DNA from: Membranipora membranacea
Lineage: Eukaryota; Bryozoa; Gymnolaemata; Cheilostomatida; Membraniporidae
NCBI GenBank assembly: GCA_914767715.1
Contig: OU612066.1
Coordinates: 7,445,001-7,509,000 of the forward strand
Length of the DNA stretch: 64,000 nucleotides
Direction: 5' to 3'
Below, piece after piece: positions 34,131-46,005 of this stretch. Numbering within the stretch: position 1 is the stretch's first letter; the number at the start of each line of letters is the position of its first letter. A model generated the notes under the pieces. That model was given only the letters and a program-made list of their open reading frames with translations, did no database searches and was not told the DNA's origin. Position numbers and translations under genes: made by a program.

Positions 34131-37100
34131 CCCATGAATTGTTGAACGATTCTGAACAATTCTAGAATTGTTCAGAATTAACCCATATATCATAGCACAA
34201 CCAGCAACCATTATTGTATAATTAACCCTGCCTGCTAAATAAATTACATTCATTATTGCTATTGTATCGTTATAGTATAAACCTTTACATTTCTAGTCAG
34301 TATTATTTAATTGGATGGACATTGTATTCAATGAGTTTGTATGTAGATTACCAGGCAATATAGCTGTTGTAACTAATATATTATAATGCTGTGCAAGGTA
34401 GCATCAAAGTCTATGACGCGGGAGGCCCATGTTCAAATCCTCGCTGGGGCAAATTGTTTCTTTTTTTTTCATCATGATGGAACTCGAAAGCATTCCATTC
34501 GAATCGTCCGCAGCACAGAAAACTCTTAGTATTGAGTATGTCGTACCGTACCCTACGTTAAATTTTGTGCAATCTGTGAATTTTGGCAGCAACTGCATAA
34601 ATAGAATACATCAGCTAAACTATGCTAGCAGAATTATCTAAAAACTTTGCTACTAATAAGAAAGTACAACATCGCTCACCAGTTAGGCTAGGATCTACTT
34701 TGTATTAATCGTTCTACATGTCCAAGTGGAGAGAAGTGATATGAGAATGAGGCCATTTTCTCCACAGAACCACTGACTACTGAAAATATGCTGACTGATG
34801 CTAAAAAACACATACTTGGCGGTATAGCATGTAGTATTAGTACTGAGTGTTGGTATAGGCTTAACAAGGAGTAATAGCGTTACTACTTGGTCTTAATCTA
34901 CGCTCTTTGGGATTTTTTAGCGCGGATGACTTTCATCAGCTGTTTGTTGGCTAAACATGCTCTGGGCATGGAGTAAGCTCTGAGTTTTATGTGTGGGTAG
35001 AGAGAAGCAAGGGTAAATCAAACAGGCCTATAATTCAATGACACAATATAGAACTCGTTTGTACAGAATGTCTGGTGGTCACTGTAAATTCTAAATATAT
35101 CAATGCAGGTGATAATAATAAGCTGAGACCTGTGAAAGATTATCTGCAACACCGCTGTCCAGGCAATCATTTAACACTCTAAATCTAACTGCTGTGATAG
35201 CCCTAATCTGGCAACCCAGCCGCCTGTCTAATCTACAGGTGTCATATATAACAGAATAAATATCAGTGTGGGTATGCATTATGGAAATCCTGTCGTAATG
35301 GTCTAAACTTCTAAAAAATGTATTTGATAGACGACATGGAGCTGATGCATCAATGTCATTTTGCCCGATACTAGCCACATTACTCAATTAGATGCAATGG
35401 GTTTGAAATCAAATGTTAAAAAAATTAAATCTTTTCAGTTGATAATTGTATAAATCTGGAGTAGGTTGGTGAAATCAGCCTTGATATTCATTGATAAACC
35501 TCTTGTTTGATAGAAATTTTAACATACCAAACTTTTCAATGCATGCATTCATTGGCTACAATGTACACTTAAATTTGCCCGATCACTTTCAATGAGATTA
35601 GCTTATTGAATTGAACAAGATTCTCACAGTGTCTATTTGCCAATTGTTTACCTTTTACTTGACATCAACATCTTAGCCAAGCAGCTGTTCTCAAGCATAA
35701 TTGCATGTATTGTTGTTATCCATGAAGTCATAATCAAGATAAGCCGGTCAGAATGTTAATTTTGTTTACATTGGCATTCATAGGCAACTTGCACAGAACT
35801 TAAAAGGTACCAGTAAATTTGAAAATGGACAACCCTTTGGGTAAACACACATATTATGATAATGCTGGCTCAACTCTTGTAAATATACAAATGGAATGTG
35901 GTCAATTATTTAGTATTTTGCATAAAATGTTACAACTGCCCGCCCCGTAACTCTTCTGTCAAGGAATGATCATGATTGCACTTTCACCCAAACAACTATC
36001 ATTATAAACATGTACATTCGCGAAATGAAAAACTCACCGCATTCAGTATCAGCAGCAAAAGACAGGAAGTTAGGTCAGCTTACAATGACATCCTGTCTCT
36101 CTGATTCCACAAGTGTGTTATGATGACTTGTTTACAAGTGCAATGGGATGCGTGTAAAGGATTAACAAACAGTGGTAATTATACATAATTGGACAATTAA
36201 AGATTTTGACAACAAGAATATCAAGGTAATAAAGTAATTATGCTTGTTAAGGGGTAACATCCCTGCTTGTGACACTCAAGCTAACAGCTTAAAATTTGTT
36301 ACTGTAAATGGTGTTGTAACTAGTCTAAAATTTTAATACTAACTGTATTAGTGCCAACACCTGCTAGGGAACTATCATCCAAGAGTGAGGGTGAAAAAAT
36401 ACCAAAATTGCTTCCTGTACACCACATAACTGAGATGGCTGAGAATGACATAGTATAACATCAATAGCTCCTTTGTAGACAGGTAATGAATATACCAGGC
36501 TTAAAAAACTGATTTACCTCTGCCTCTCTCTACCCACATACCATAACATTCAGAGCTAAGTCCATGCGCAGATCATCTTTGGCTAACAAATAGAAATAGC
36601 TGTAAGCCATTCACTCTCAAAAATCCCAAGGAGCGTAGATTAAGACATAATCAGTACTAGCACTGCATGATATGACACCAAGTATGTGTTTTTTTAGCAT
36701 CAGGCAGCATACTTTCAGTAGTCAGTGGTTCTGTGGAAAATATGGCCTTATTCTCATATCACTTCTCTCCACTTAGACATGTAGGATGATTAATACAAAG
36801 TAGATCCGCGCTCAACTGGTGAGTGATGTTGTACTTTCTTACTAGTAGCAAAGGTTTGTGATAATTCTGCTGGCATAGATTAGCTGATTTATTCTATTTA
36901 TGCAGTTGCTGCCAAAATTCACAGATTGCGCAAAGTTTAACTTAAGGTACGGTAAGACACAGAATAGTTGAACATAAGCATTTTGTCGGTTCATCATACA
37001 AAAATTGTGAGCGGACAATTCGGATTGAATGCTTTTGAGTTCCATCATAATGAAACAAAAAGAAACGAGTTTCCTCAGCGGGGATTTGAACCTGGGCCTC

Positions 37101-37360
37101 CCGCGTCATAGACTGTGATGCTACTATCTTGCCTGGTCATCTAAGTACAAACTCATTGAATACGATGTCAATCTAATTGTATAATATTGAATAGAATTGT
37201 AAAGGCTTATGCTATAACGATACAATGGCAATGATGATAGTAATTTATTGAGCAGGCAGGGTTAACTATACAATAATGGTTGCTGATTGGGCAATGATAT
37301 ATGGGTCTATTCTGAACAATTATAGAATTGTTCAGAGTTGTTCAACAATTATTGGGCGTG
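34131..37360. mobile_element. 3.2-kb foldback element with inverted arms of about 0.9 kb
   Basis: 34131 to about 35010 and 36515 to 37360 are inverse copies with scattered substitutions and indels (for example AACCATTATTGTATA and CCCTGCCTGC near both ends). Just inside each outer end is a small palindrome CTGAACAATTCTAGAATTG / CTGAACAATTATAGAATTG. Both arms contain a tRNA-like segment ending in a B-box (34429-34443; inverse at 37080-37094), so an old SINE or tRNA relic was part of the unit when the arms formed. The right end truncates the secreted-peptide copy at 37380. No transposase was recognised in the 1.5-kb centre. Confidence 0.85.
35100..35387 (-). CDS. Open frame in the foldback centre, possible relative of exon 4 of the CBM14 family
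   Basis: A 95-codon minus-strand frame with five cysteines. Part of it (YSVIYDTC, 23 residues, C then LDSG) has the same Cys-to-Cys spacing and similar hydrophobic placing as exon 4 of loci B and C (DILETC, 23 residues, C then PDP), and one less than locus D. No matching splice junction was established. An SCLLLLILNA-like stretch ending at a GTGAG donor lies upstream on the same strand (36045-36075), but a stop precedes it. It may be a very diverged family member or chance. Function unknown. Confidence 0.2.
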   Translation of the reverse strand: MSNVASIGQNDIDASAPCRLSNTFFRSLDHYDRISIMHTHTDIYSVIYDTCRLDRRLGCQIRAITAVRFRVLNDCLDSGVADNLSQVSAYYYHLH

Positions 37361-37379
37361 AATTTTAAATAGATACTTG

Positions 37380-38690
37380 AAAAAGTTAGAAATAAATTCA
37401 AATCTTTTAACAGCCTTACAAATACATCAATGAGGAAGAAAAATTACTAATAGAGCGGTATGCAGCGAGTCTATATATTTATTTTAAACAGAAAGTTCAT
37501 AAAGTCATTGAATAATGAAAGTTTGGCGAAGTTGGTCAAGTTTGTAAAAAAAAAGAGATGTCTGCTGTTTGAATAATTATTATTATAAGTATTATACAAC
37601 GGTCTGCTTGAGGTTGTGTAGACTTCTTAGATCTAAAATTCACTCCTTGCCTTTACCAAAATGAGGACTCAATTTCCTGAAACAATCAGTTGATCAAAAA
37701 TGATAACCATTTTGTGAAACGGGGTTGACACACCTGTTTCTTGTACAGCTTCTTGTTAGAAGTGCTTTGCTCATTTCTGCTAGCATAAGAATTGCAGTAA
37801 AGCAAATAATTATTTTCATCATCTGTAAAATACAGATTCTACTAGTGGCTTTTGAAACAATTTCACGGGAAGACCAGGAGATATTTGGAAGAGATAAGAG
37901 TTTCAGTGAAACATTCAACTGCTACACTCTAACATCCTCACTTCGTTAGATTACAAGGTATGCGTGTCGTAAACTCTTAGCATGAGGCAACTGGTTGTAA
38001 AACTTAATCAACAACAATACAGCTGGCTATTCATAAACTACTACTAAAATGCTAAAACTAAAATTTCAAGAAAACTTAAATTTCATTATTCTTAAGCGTA
38101 ACTTGATTGTTTCTTGTAGTAGTATATTCCTGAACTTTATTTTGGAAGATAATATCTGCACATTTAACAGCAGGCCGCTGATAAAGAAATAAAATACTAT
38201 TTACCCTACACTTTATAAATGTTTTGTTCTCTATTGTTGGTTTGGTTTCAGAACACATGTGAGTGCATATTTTATGTACATATATCACCAAACACCAAAA
38301 AACAGGTGAACTAGAATTGGCCACGTAAATAAAGTAATAATCCCTGTTGAATAAATCAGAAATAGTTGTGACCAGTGAAAGATTAAACAAAAAAATATTA
38401 TGCATAACTCAAAACTTTCAGGCCCGATTTTAAGAGCTAAAATGAATATGAACAAGAAAATTGAAAAATTGTACCTAATTCTCACAGACTTGAAACTTAC
38501 TCTCTCTTTTTAAGTTGGTACTCTTTGTAGTTACTGGTGGTGAGATGGTCTCCCTGTTGTTTGAATAACAGGACACAAGACATCAATTTTAGAGCTTGCC
38601 TCAAGGAGCTTTAATATAACTGGAGAAAGGCCATAAGCTGGGCTGAGCAGGCCAATCATGAATGTCCCACACATAGGTTGGCAAAATTCC
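37380..38690 (-). pseudogene. 3'-truncated copy of the five-cysteine secreted-peptide gene with its promoter region
   Basis: Diverged relative of the array gene. The promoter/5'-UTR block at 38520-38690 is recognisable (GTCTTGTGTCCTGTTATTCA and AACAACAGGGAGACC), but TATAAAAG has become TCTAAAATTG. The UTR donor GTAAGT is kept. The signal-peptide exon 37734-37822 is 89 nt and open: MMKIIICFTAILMLAEMSKA, then LLTRSCTRN, with donor GTGTGT. The replaced residues leave the signal peptide intact, suggesting a period of selection. The microexon and last exon are absent, since the sequence joins the foldback element at about 37380. Confidence 0.6.
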
Positions 38691-38974
38691 AATATGATGA
38701 TAACAACGACTCTACTACTACTATTGGTTGATTGATTCCTTTTCTTTTCTTTGTGCCAACTGAATCTATTTCGAGAAAGAACAAACTGAAGCTTATGAAG
38801 TTATTTTTATGGCCAATTCACTCATTTCGCAGGAAAATTCTTAACTTGACCAGCTAGAAGAAGAATCAAAACATCATCAGGGGTTTCACATCCCATCTTC
38901 CTTTCGCAAATGATCAACTATCATTTGTTTTTTTACATTACCTAGGCTGAGTCCTAGGTTATCATATACTGGAC

Positions 38975-39165
38975 TCTCAACAACAATTCTCCTCATTAGA
39001 AAGTACATACATCCGAGGTTGCTGGGGGCTGCAACCAAGATCTTTGAAAGCTCCCCTGGGGGTATTCTAAGCCGCTACTCCTGCGGCACTATTTGCCCTG
39101 CGGCACTATTCGCCCTGCAGTGACTAGCACACGCGCTAACTGACTGGGCCATCTAGCCACTTTAA
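38975..39165 (-). mobile_element. tRNA-derived SINE-like element
   Basis: The minus strand starts with a tRNA-like GGCCCAGTCAGTTAGCGCG (down from 39152). The plus strand shares the core GAAAGCTCCC with 24510 and the array copies. It contains a local duplication of CTGCGGCACTATT-CGCC (39080-39116). Confidence 0.5.
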
Positions 39166-39868
39166 CATCCCCGAAAAAGTATGGGTTGATGGCGCCAATT
39201 AGTAGCCGCAAAACAATATATCGCCAATCATGAAAGCTACACATTCCTCAATTATACTTGTATCAGCTCCAGGTGCAACTATAACTTCATAATAAGTAGC
39301 TGCCTGACTATATCATACATTTGTTTGTGTGTAACGTTAGCCTTTGGACTTGATGTCTTATGACTTATGTCTAATTCATTGTTCATTTCAAGTAATATAA
39401 ATAATAATTGGTAAATATTGGTTGCTTGCAGCATGGTGGAATTTCACATTTGATATTGTAATGCAAGGGCAAATCATTCCCGTAACCCACTATGTACCTT
39501 TTTAAACATAGTAAATCACAAAGCGTGATGATGTAGTTTAATAACAATTTTTGTTGCCAACCAGTAATTTAAATCAAACACCTCACTTAATGTCCTGTAT
39601 ATTGATTGCACATTGTTTGAGTTACCTGAGCTTATTAGTTTATAATCACAGAGTAAGGATATACAGAGCGGACACTTCAATGATCGTTATAGTGCCTGCG
39701 GTTTTTATCCACTGGGGGAAATTCATCAATCTGGCCACCTGCCAATTTCAGAATATATATAAGTTACAGTGGAGTTTTGTCATGCAGACATAGCCACCTT
39801 TGATAGGTCATAATTCATTCTGTAAAGAATGATTTCTAACTTTTCTGGAATGTCCAATCTTCAAGCTA
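39166..39868. other. No feature recognised
   Basis: AT-rich spacer between the SINE and the foldback at the array edge. The plus-strand frame 39551-39793 has no domain. Confidence 0.45.
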
Positions 39869-40109
39869 TACACCATAGTATTGTCATTTTTTGCTAGGAT
39901 ACATAGGCTATGAGTAACCCAGGCTTTTAAAATGAGTTTTATCAGATAGATTTACATAGGGCTTAGGTCGATGCACGGACATTTCCTAATTTTGATGACC
40001 AGCCGTCTATCAATTGTCACATGTAAATCTATATGACAAAACTCATTTCAAAAACCTGGATTACTCTTAGCCTATGAATCCTAGCATAAAATGACAATCA
40101 TATGGTGTA
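39869..40109. mobile_element. 241-bp foldback (MITE-like) at the edge of the tandem array
   Basis: The arms 39869-39965 and 40015-40109 are imperfect inverse copies (TGCTAGGAT and CATAGGCTATGAGTAACCC against GGATTACTCTTAGCCTATG and ATCCTAGCA). Its right end coincides with the first base of array unit 1, and it is not repeated between units, so it marks the array boundary. Confidence 0.85.
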
Positions 40110-40460
40110 ACGAAAGTTAAGCTTAACTGCTACTGGTTGATTGATATTATCAACCACTTATTTATCGGCAAACCAGCGTCAGCCCACCAGCGTCAGCCAA
40201 CCAGCGTCAACCCACCAGCGTCAGCCAACCAGCGTCAACCCACCAGATAGTCAGTAGCAGTGCAGAGGCAAACCAGCGGCAGCCCACAATCTGGAGGCAG
40301 CACATATACGGCAGCCTGGACATTATAGACCTCAAGCTGAGCCCACAGTCAGCAGCACATATACGGCAGCCTGGACATTATAGACCTCAAGCTGAGCCCA
40401 CAGTCAGCAGCACACAATCGGCAGCGAACCAATCATTGGCAGCACACTGTGCACACAACC

Positions 40461-40668
40461 GGCAGCACACCAGCGGTAGCACACCAGCGGTAGCACACCA
40501 GCGGTAGCACACCAGCGGTAGCACACCAGCGGTAGCACACCAGCGGTAGCACACCAGCGGTAGCACACCAGCAGTAGCACACCAGCGGCAGCACACCAGC
40601 GGTAGCACACCAGCGGTAGCACACCAGCGGTAGCACACCAGCGGTAGCACACCAGCGGTAGCACACAG
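40461..40668. repeat. 14-bp minisatellite in unit 1 (about 15 copies)
   Basis: AGCGGTAGCACACC repeated head to tail with occasional CAGTAG or CGGCAG variants. Three times 14 is divisible by three, so all frames stay open as a 14-residue repeat (CYRWCATAGVLPLV) on the minus strand; this is a by-product, not evidence for a protein. Confidence 0.97.
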
Positions 40669-40944
40669 CGTGTGCAGCAACAATGGGGTGCGGCAGTAAG
40701 CATTAACTACACATACATCTGCCGAAGCGCAGGTCTAGCACAGGCCACCACATCAGTAGGCTCAAATACATACCACTAGATTACACCAACTACCATGTAA
40801 CAAAAAACGGCGGTCTAGAAATGTTTTTTGTCATTTTTGTTGCAATTTGTTTTTGCCAATCTCTTTTTTATGAAACATGTTTTATTTTTATTGTAACGCT
40901 TGCTTCATATAATCCGTATCCCCTGTTATTAATTTCAGCAGCAA

Positions 40945-42440
40945 AATAATTGAATCAATCAATCAAAAAAACCCAACAGAGGTATCATGCTGTGCGTACA
41001 ATCGACAGCACAACAGCGACAGCTCATGAACTGCAGCCAACAAGCGGCAGCCCACATACACCAGCCCACCCACCATCGGCTGATAGCTTAGCACACAATT
41101 GGCAGCACACAAGCAGCAGCGAACCCCCATTGGAAGCACACTGTGCACACCTGCAGAGGCACACCCGAGGCAGCAAGCTTAACGTACAATTAGAATCAAA
41201 CAAGAGACAGCCAACGGGCAGAAGCCAACAGGCGGCAGCCTAACAACAGCAGCAACATTAACTAGCAAGCACCTGCACCGAATTCTCACTCCAGCACTGT
41301 AACATACATTGTGTGGTACAATACAGACAAGCCCCACAGAAATATGAAAAAAAGGAATCATATCAATTTCTGTTTTCATCAATAAGAAAATCTTAAAACA
41401 AAAATTGACTCGATTTTAAAAAAACCAGAATATTGATATGAATCCTATTTTCATATTTCAACTTTGAATCACAAAAACAAAAATTGAAAAATGAATTGAT
41501 TTTTGTCTTTCATTGTTGATGCTGCAAAACAAAAACGAAAATCCGATTCCATATTTTGTTTTTCATTTTTTGTGTTGAAAGACAAATAAACAAAAATCAA
41601 ACATTGCAAATGTAGGCTAAATTGTTAGTTTCCTCATGGGGATATACTGGGGTTTGCATTCGTTGCCTCTACCAGATGCTGCTGCCAAAACTGGGTCGTC
41701 TGCCTGAGTCTGGTATGCTGAGATAATTGTGTCCAGTCAAGTCAGCTGCTATAAGGGGCTACTGCGTGGCTTGTTTGCCTTGAGGGCCACACAATGTATG
41801 TTACAGTGCTTGGGATGAAAGGTATTCGGTGCAGGTGCTTGGTAGTGAAAGTTGCTGATGCTGTGGGGCTGCTGCCTGGTGGCTGCCGCTTGTTTGATGC
41901 CGATTGTAAGTCAAGCTTGCACCCTCTGGTGGGTGTGCTGCCGCTGGTGTGTTACCGATGGTGTGCACAGTGTGCTGCCGATAACACGCAGTGTGTTTAT
42001 TTTAGTTAAGTTTATTTTTTCATCCAATATCATGGTATTGATAAAATTGAATGCTTACAATGTTGGGATAAAAATGAGTCATAAAAAAAGGGAAAACGGA
42101 TTTGGCATGTTTTTGGGACCTGCATAGTTTAGGTCTAAAAATAGTTTTGCAGCGAGAAGATGTTCTACATTCATTTCTGATAATATGATTAAAAAGAGGG
42201 TGTGTTTGATCAGCAGCTATTCTTACAAAATGCCTCTTGCTCTGTTCAAAAATAAAATCATAATGAGGATAAATTAAAAAACACCAGCCTTTCTTCATAA
42301 CATAGGCTTGGTAAATGATGATGTGCTGTCGCTGATGTGTTGTCGATTTTATGATCAGCATATTTCCTCTGGAGGGTGTGCTGCCGTACACCAATGAGCG
42401 GTAGCACACCAACCATCAGCAGCACACTAAGCACACCATC
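40945..42440. other. CAGC-rich and AT-rich parts of unit 1 without a gene
   Basis: 40945-41260 is rich in GGCAGC/AACAGGC words on the plus strand. 41850-42000 and 42360-42450 have similar words on the opposite strand (GTGCTGCCGCTGGTGTG), so the region is loosely symmetrical. Frames here change or break between units (for example 41794-42009 against 57832-58164), arguing against coding. The same applies to 49300-50800 and 57130-58510. Confidence 0.6.
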
Positions 42441-43760
42441 TGTATAAAAAAAGAGGCAGCAAGCTTAAAGGGCAACCGAGGTTTTGCATCGTGATACATC
42501 GCCTTTTCAGTTTCTCAGGAACTACTTGTCCCATCTCAAAAATTCCTTCATTCACATGTTGCCAGTAGTCCGACTTATGTTTAATATCACAAAAATTTTT
42601 AAACTGCATGTTTCTAACTTGATTGATTGTACATTAACTAAAATACATTGAATACATATAGGCAGCAACGGGCAAAATGATGCAGTAAATTACGTTATGC
42701 AAAACCGTGATGAAAATCTATGCAGTATTACATGCAAAGCACAGTTTGTACAACAATGGATTAACTTTTTTGGGTGATTGTTGAGCATTGAAAGAGAAAT
42801 GTTTATGCTCATAACTACTCAACTATTGAATTTATCATCAAACGCCACTAACAAAACCTCGGAAATACTCCATGTTCTTTAACCTATTTTCAGCTTTTTG
42901 GCTGGAGAGGAGTGCATGTTTAGCCACAAAAATCCAACTATCTCAAGATGTAAAGCCAAAATCAACAATCACTTCTCACAAAACCTAGACAATCTCTCGT
43001 TGTTCATCATGCTGACAATAAATTTGACTGACATCTTTCTGAATTTCTGATTTTTGGCTGGAAAATTTCGACTTCAATTTGTTAAAATTGGGCTGTTATC
43101 CGTTACAATTGTGATAACCAGGATCTGTAAGCTGGTAAGATTATTGATGGAAGTGACAGTACAAGACCGAAATGGTATAACAAATTTGAAATTTTGGTTC
43201 CGGCATTATTGGGGTTGCATGCAATGAAATGGTCCTATTACTATTGCAAAAATCAGTTTCGAGTCTCGAAGACAGGAGGCCTAAAGTCATAAAGTTTCAA
43301 TAAAATGTCACTCTTCCACTAAGTGCCATGCCTCCTCTATATAGTGAAAACAAAAACTAATCAAATACCTCAAAAACAAGGCGCAGAGGGCTCAATTTAA
43401 AAAGGGCATTTTTTGCCCCAAAATGAACTTTCAGAGGTCACTGCGACTCGACGTCAAATATTTGGGAGGTTTCAACTGTGGGTGGGTGGGTGTGCTGCGT
43501 TATTTGTTTGATACCTGAGATTGGTGCAAGGATTAATGCCTGTATACAATGCCTTCCTCAAACAAATTGAGGCCCTTTTGGTCATTCAACCAATATCACT
43601 TGAGCTTACATTTCCTTTTTGTTGTTTTTTCCTTTTTAGCACCAAAGCTAAAAAAAAGTTTGGTTTAGATTTTCGCTTTTTGTTTTGCAATATCAACAAT
43701 GAAAATCAGAATGGGCTTGCTATTTTCATAATGAACTCGAAATAGTATTTTCCAGTGTGC
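42441..43760. other. Unit 1 interior with repeat R2; no gene
   Basis: 42990-43445 is R2 (see 32160-33655). The plus-strand frame 43521-43745 is interrupted by indels in the A run of units 2 and 3 (51970, 59700), so it is not a conserved gene. Equivalent stretches: 50800-52085 and 58510-59815. Confidence 0.6.
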
Positions 43761-43786
43761 AATCATTTCTGCCGCTGGAAATGATT
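43761..43786. repeat. Palindromic element, divergent copy
   Basis: AATCATTTC, 8-base loop, GAAATGATT. It is followed after about 50 bp by GGTGATCAGTGTC, as in the arms at 45701 and 47972, so it is the outer end of a third, shortened arm. Also at 52085 and 59813. Confidence 0.85.
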
Positions 43787-45700
43787 AAGGAATACTATTA
43801 ATATTTTGAGTGACAGTAGAATTGTTTTGGTGATCAGTGTCAGATGATTACTGTCACAGCGGTTACAAAATGGCATCCGTCAATTAAAAGCACTTGATGT
43901 GATTCATAAAGTTGTAGCCCCAATCGTTTGATATCATTGAATTCCATATCTGGAATAGCATCATTAGCTTTCTTTTGCAAAACAAAGGGCTTGCAAAAAT
44001 AGCCAGTCCCTAGTAGCAATCTAGAAATGCCCTAATCATCGACACTGTAGGGGTATAATTACTGTTTGCAACATTGTAAACAAGACAATTTCTCAGGCTA
44101 ATTATTCATGCTACTAGGGACAGCCAATCAGATAACAGTCAGATGGGTCCCTGTGTTTAGTGTCTTAACCGTACAACGCTATGATACTATTTCCATTCTA
44201 AGAGAAGAATCTAATTCAGTGTTTGATATGATTTCCCCTTACTTTGAATAATTTGTATGTAATATTTCACTCCTAAAAATTTATACTACTCACTGCAACT
44301 TCCAGACATATCCACCCCTCAAATATAGCATCATTCTGTCGCTGATTTTGAGAATAATAATGATGACCACGCAATAGTAGAAGCTTATATATTCACTCTG
44401 ATTTACCATGTATTCTAAAAACAAAGACTTAATGTCTTGATGATGTGATGTTCAGGTATAAATAATCGGACTACAAACTGATTATCTGAAAAAAAACTTC
44501 TAGCAAGCTTGGATACTTGATTTCAAAACTCCTTTCAATTTCAGAATTCGCGGTTTAAGGGTACAGGTAGACAGAGATGATGAAAGATCTCTTCATGAAA
44601 TCGATCACTAGGCATTGCCGATAAATTTACAAAATATTCCCATCTCTATAATTATTCTGTCGTTTTGCTCACACAAAATCTACAGACAGGAGAAAAATAT
44701 GCTATATACATATGCAATGAGTATTACAAAACAGGTGTGATGCATTATCACACATGAATGAGTTTGGAGAGTTACACACCCAAGGGTGCTAGGGGCTGGA
44801 AGAATCAACCTTGAAAGCTCCCTCAGTGGTGTGATGTATTATCATGCATGAATGTGTTTAGAGTGAGTTCTCTCTGTAAAACGTGACAAATAGATTACTG
44901 TAATTGGTAGAATCCGCATACCTCTTTGACCTGTGAGGCAATTTTTTCTTTGACTTAAAAAGAGGAAACTGATATTGACAAGTTATTTAGACTCAGACAA
45001 GTTTTTCCAGTGACAAACAAGGAATTGTCTATTAGAGATATCCCCCAAAATATCAATGCGATTCATCTTTAACTTTTTCATTTAAACTTTAGTGCCATAA
45101 CCTTCATTGGATGAAAGTGTTTCTCGTAATCAGCTTGCGATAAAATAGAGAAAAAGAACCCAGTTTCAAACGTGATGAGGAAAAGGTACTCACACACTTA
45201 TGTTTGAACCATTTATGCTTGATGCTTGAATGTTAAGAGGGAAGTTCAATTTCATATACACAAAATATTATTGCAGTGAGAGACGAAAAACTGGTGAGAG
45301 ATGTGCTAACCCTAACTTATTCTGAACCTGGTTGGGAGTAAATTAACCTTTTCAAACACAATGGTTGCCATTAAATTTCTCATCATTCTACTCCATGCCA
45401 ATACCGATCAATAATCGCTGCAATTGTTTGACACAAGTACTATTGAAGTTGACCACTTAGCTCCTCCATGCAAAAATATAATAATATTGCAAAAAAGAAG
45501 ACTTTGTTATTGCTTGAGGTATAATTAATTGACAATTCTATAAGCAGCCTGCCAAAAAGGATAATAAACAGGATATGGAAATATTGCATCAATAAAGTTA
45601 TAGATGAAGGTAATAGCAAAGTGTTGAATAAATAGTTTGAATGCAATCAAAAAACAAAGCGCAACCAAAATACAAATCATAAAATATATATTTTAAATAT
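43787..45700. other. Unit 1 interior between palindromes; SINE fragment, no gene
   Basis: 44764-44830 is a SINE fragment (GGGTGCTAGGGGCTGGAAG, then GAAAGCTCCC); the counterparts are 52795-52860 and 60095-60160. 45480-45690 is related, in direct orientation, to the 195-bp repeats at 48021-48410, so related blocks flank the gene and its arms on both sides. The hydrophobic minus-strand frame 45440-45646 changes length between units and is not called. Confidence 0.6.
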
Positions 45701-46000
45701 AATCACTTCTGCCACTGGAAGTGATTAAAAATAGAGACAGCCGATTCTTTTTGGTGATCAGTGTCGGATGATTGCTATTTCTTTTCTGAAGGAAATAAAC
45801 ATGCTATTTTTAATTTTCAATTATGGTGCTGGGTGTAGGACATTCATGAATCGCCAGCTCAGCCCAGCTTATGGCCTTTCTTCAATTATATTACACCTCA
45901 TTGAAGCATGCTATAAAAGGACAATGTCTTGTGTCCTGTTATTCAAACAACAGGGAGACCAGCCCGCCGCCAGTAACTACATCATTACGAAAAACATTAT
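45701..46000 (+). promoter_or_regulatory. Inverted promoter arm facing the secreted-peptide gene, unit 1
   Basis: Inverse copy of the gene's own promoter and 5'-UTR block (47690-47997). It starts with the palindrome AATCACTTC / GAAGTGATT (45701-45726), continues with GGTGATCAGTGTC and has an intact TATAAAA at 45912-45918. The start-site region GTCTTGTGTCCTGTTATTCA and the UTR word AACAACAGGGAGACC follow. Homology fades at about 45990, just before the UTR donor, 6-15 bp from the gene's stop codon. If active it would transcribe antisense through the whole gene. The frame 45768-46004 across it is not supported as coding. Confidence 0.65.
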
Positions 46001-46005
46001 ATAAT

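Noticed and set aside
34390-34450. tRNA gene in the foldback arm
   Set aside because: A B-box-like motif and a tRNA-like region are present, but the A-box and anticodon stem do not form a proper cloverleaf, and the other arm shows the same relic.
40387-40703. Three overlapping minus-strand frames with a repeating Cys/Trp-rich peptide (CYRWCATAGVLPLV)
   Set aside because: They arise in every frame from a 14-bp minisatellite and change length from unit to unit; no splice or start context supports a protein.
41794-42127. Cysteine-rich plus-strand ORFs in the array (also 50138, 57832)
   Set aside because: Frames differ between units by indels and end differently, and the sequence is the inverse of the same low-complexity CAGC-type words.
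45768-46004. 78-codon plus-strand frame identical in the three units (also 53717, 61091)
   Set aside because: It lies across the inverted promoter arm, and its identity only reflects the youth of the array.
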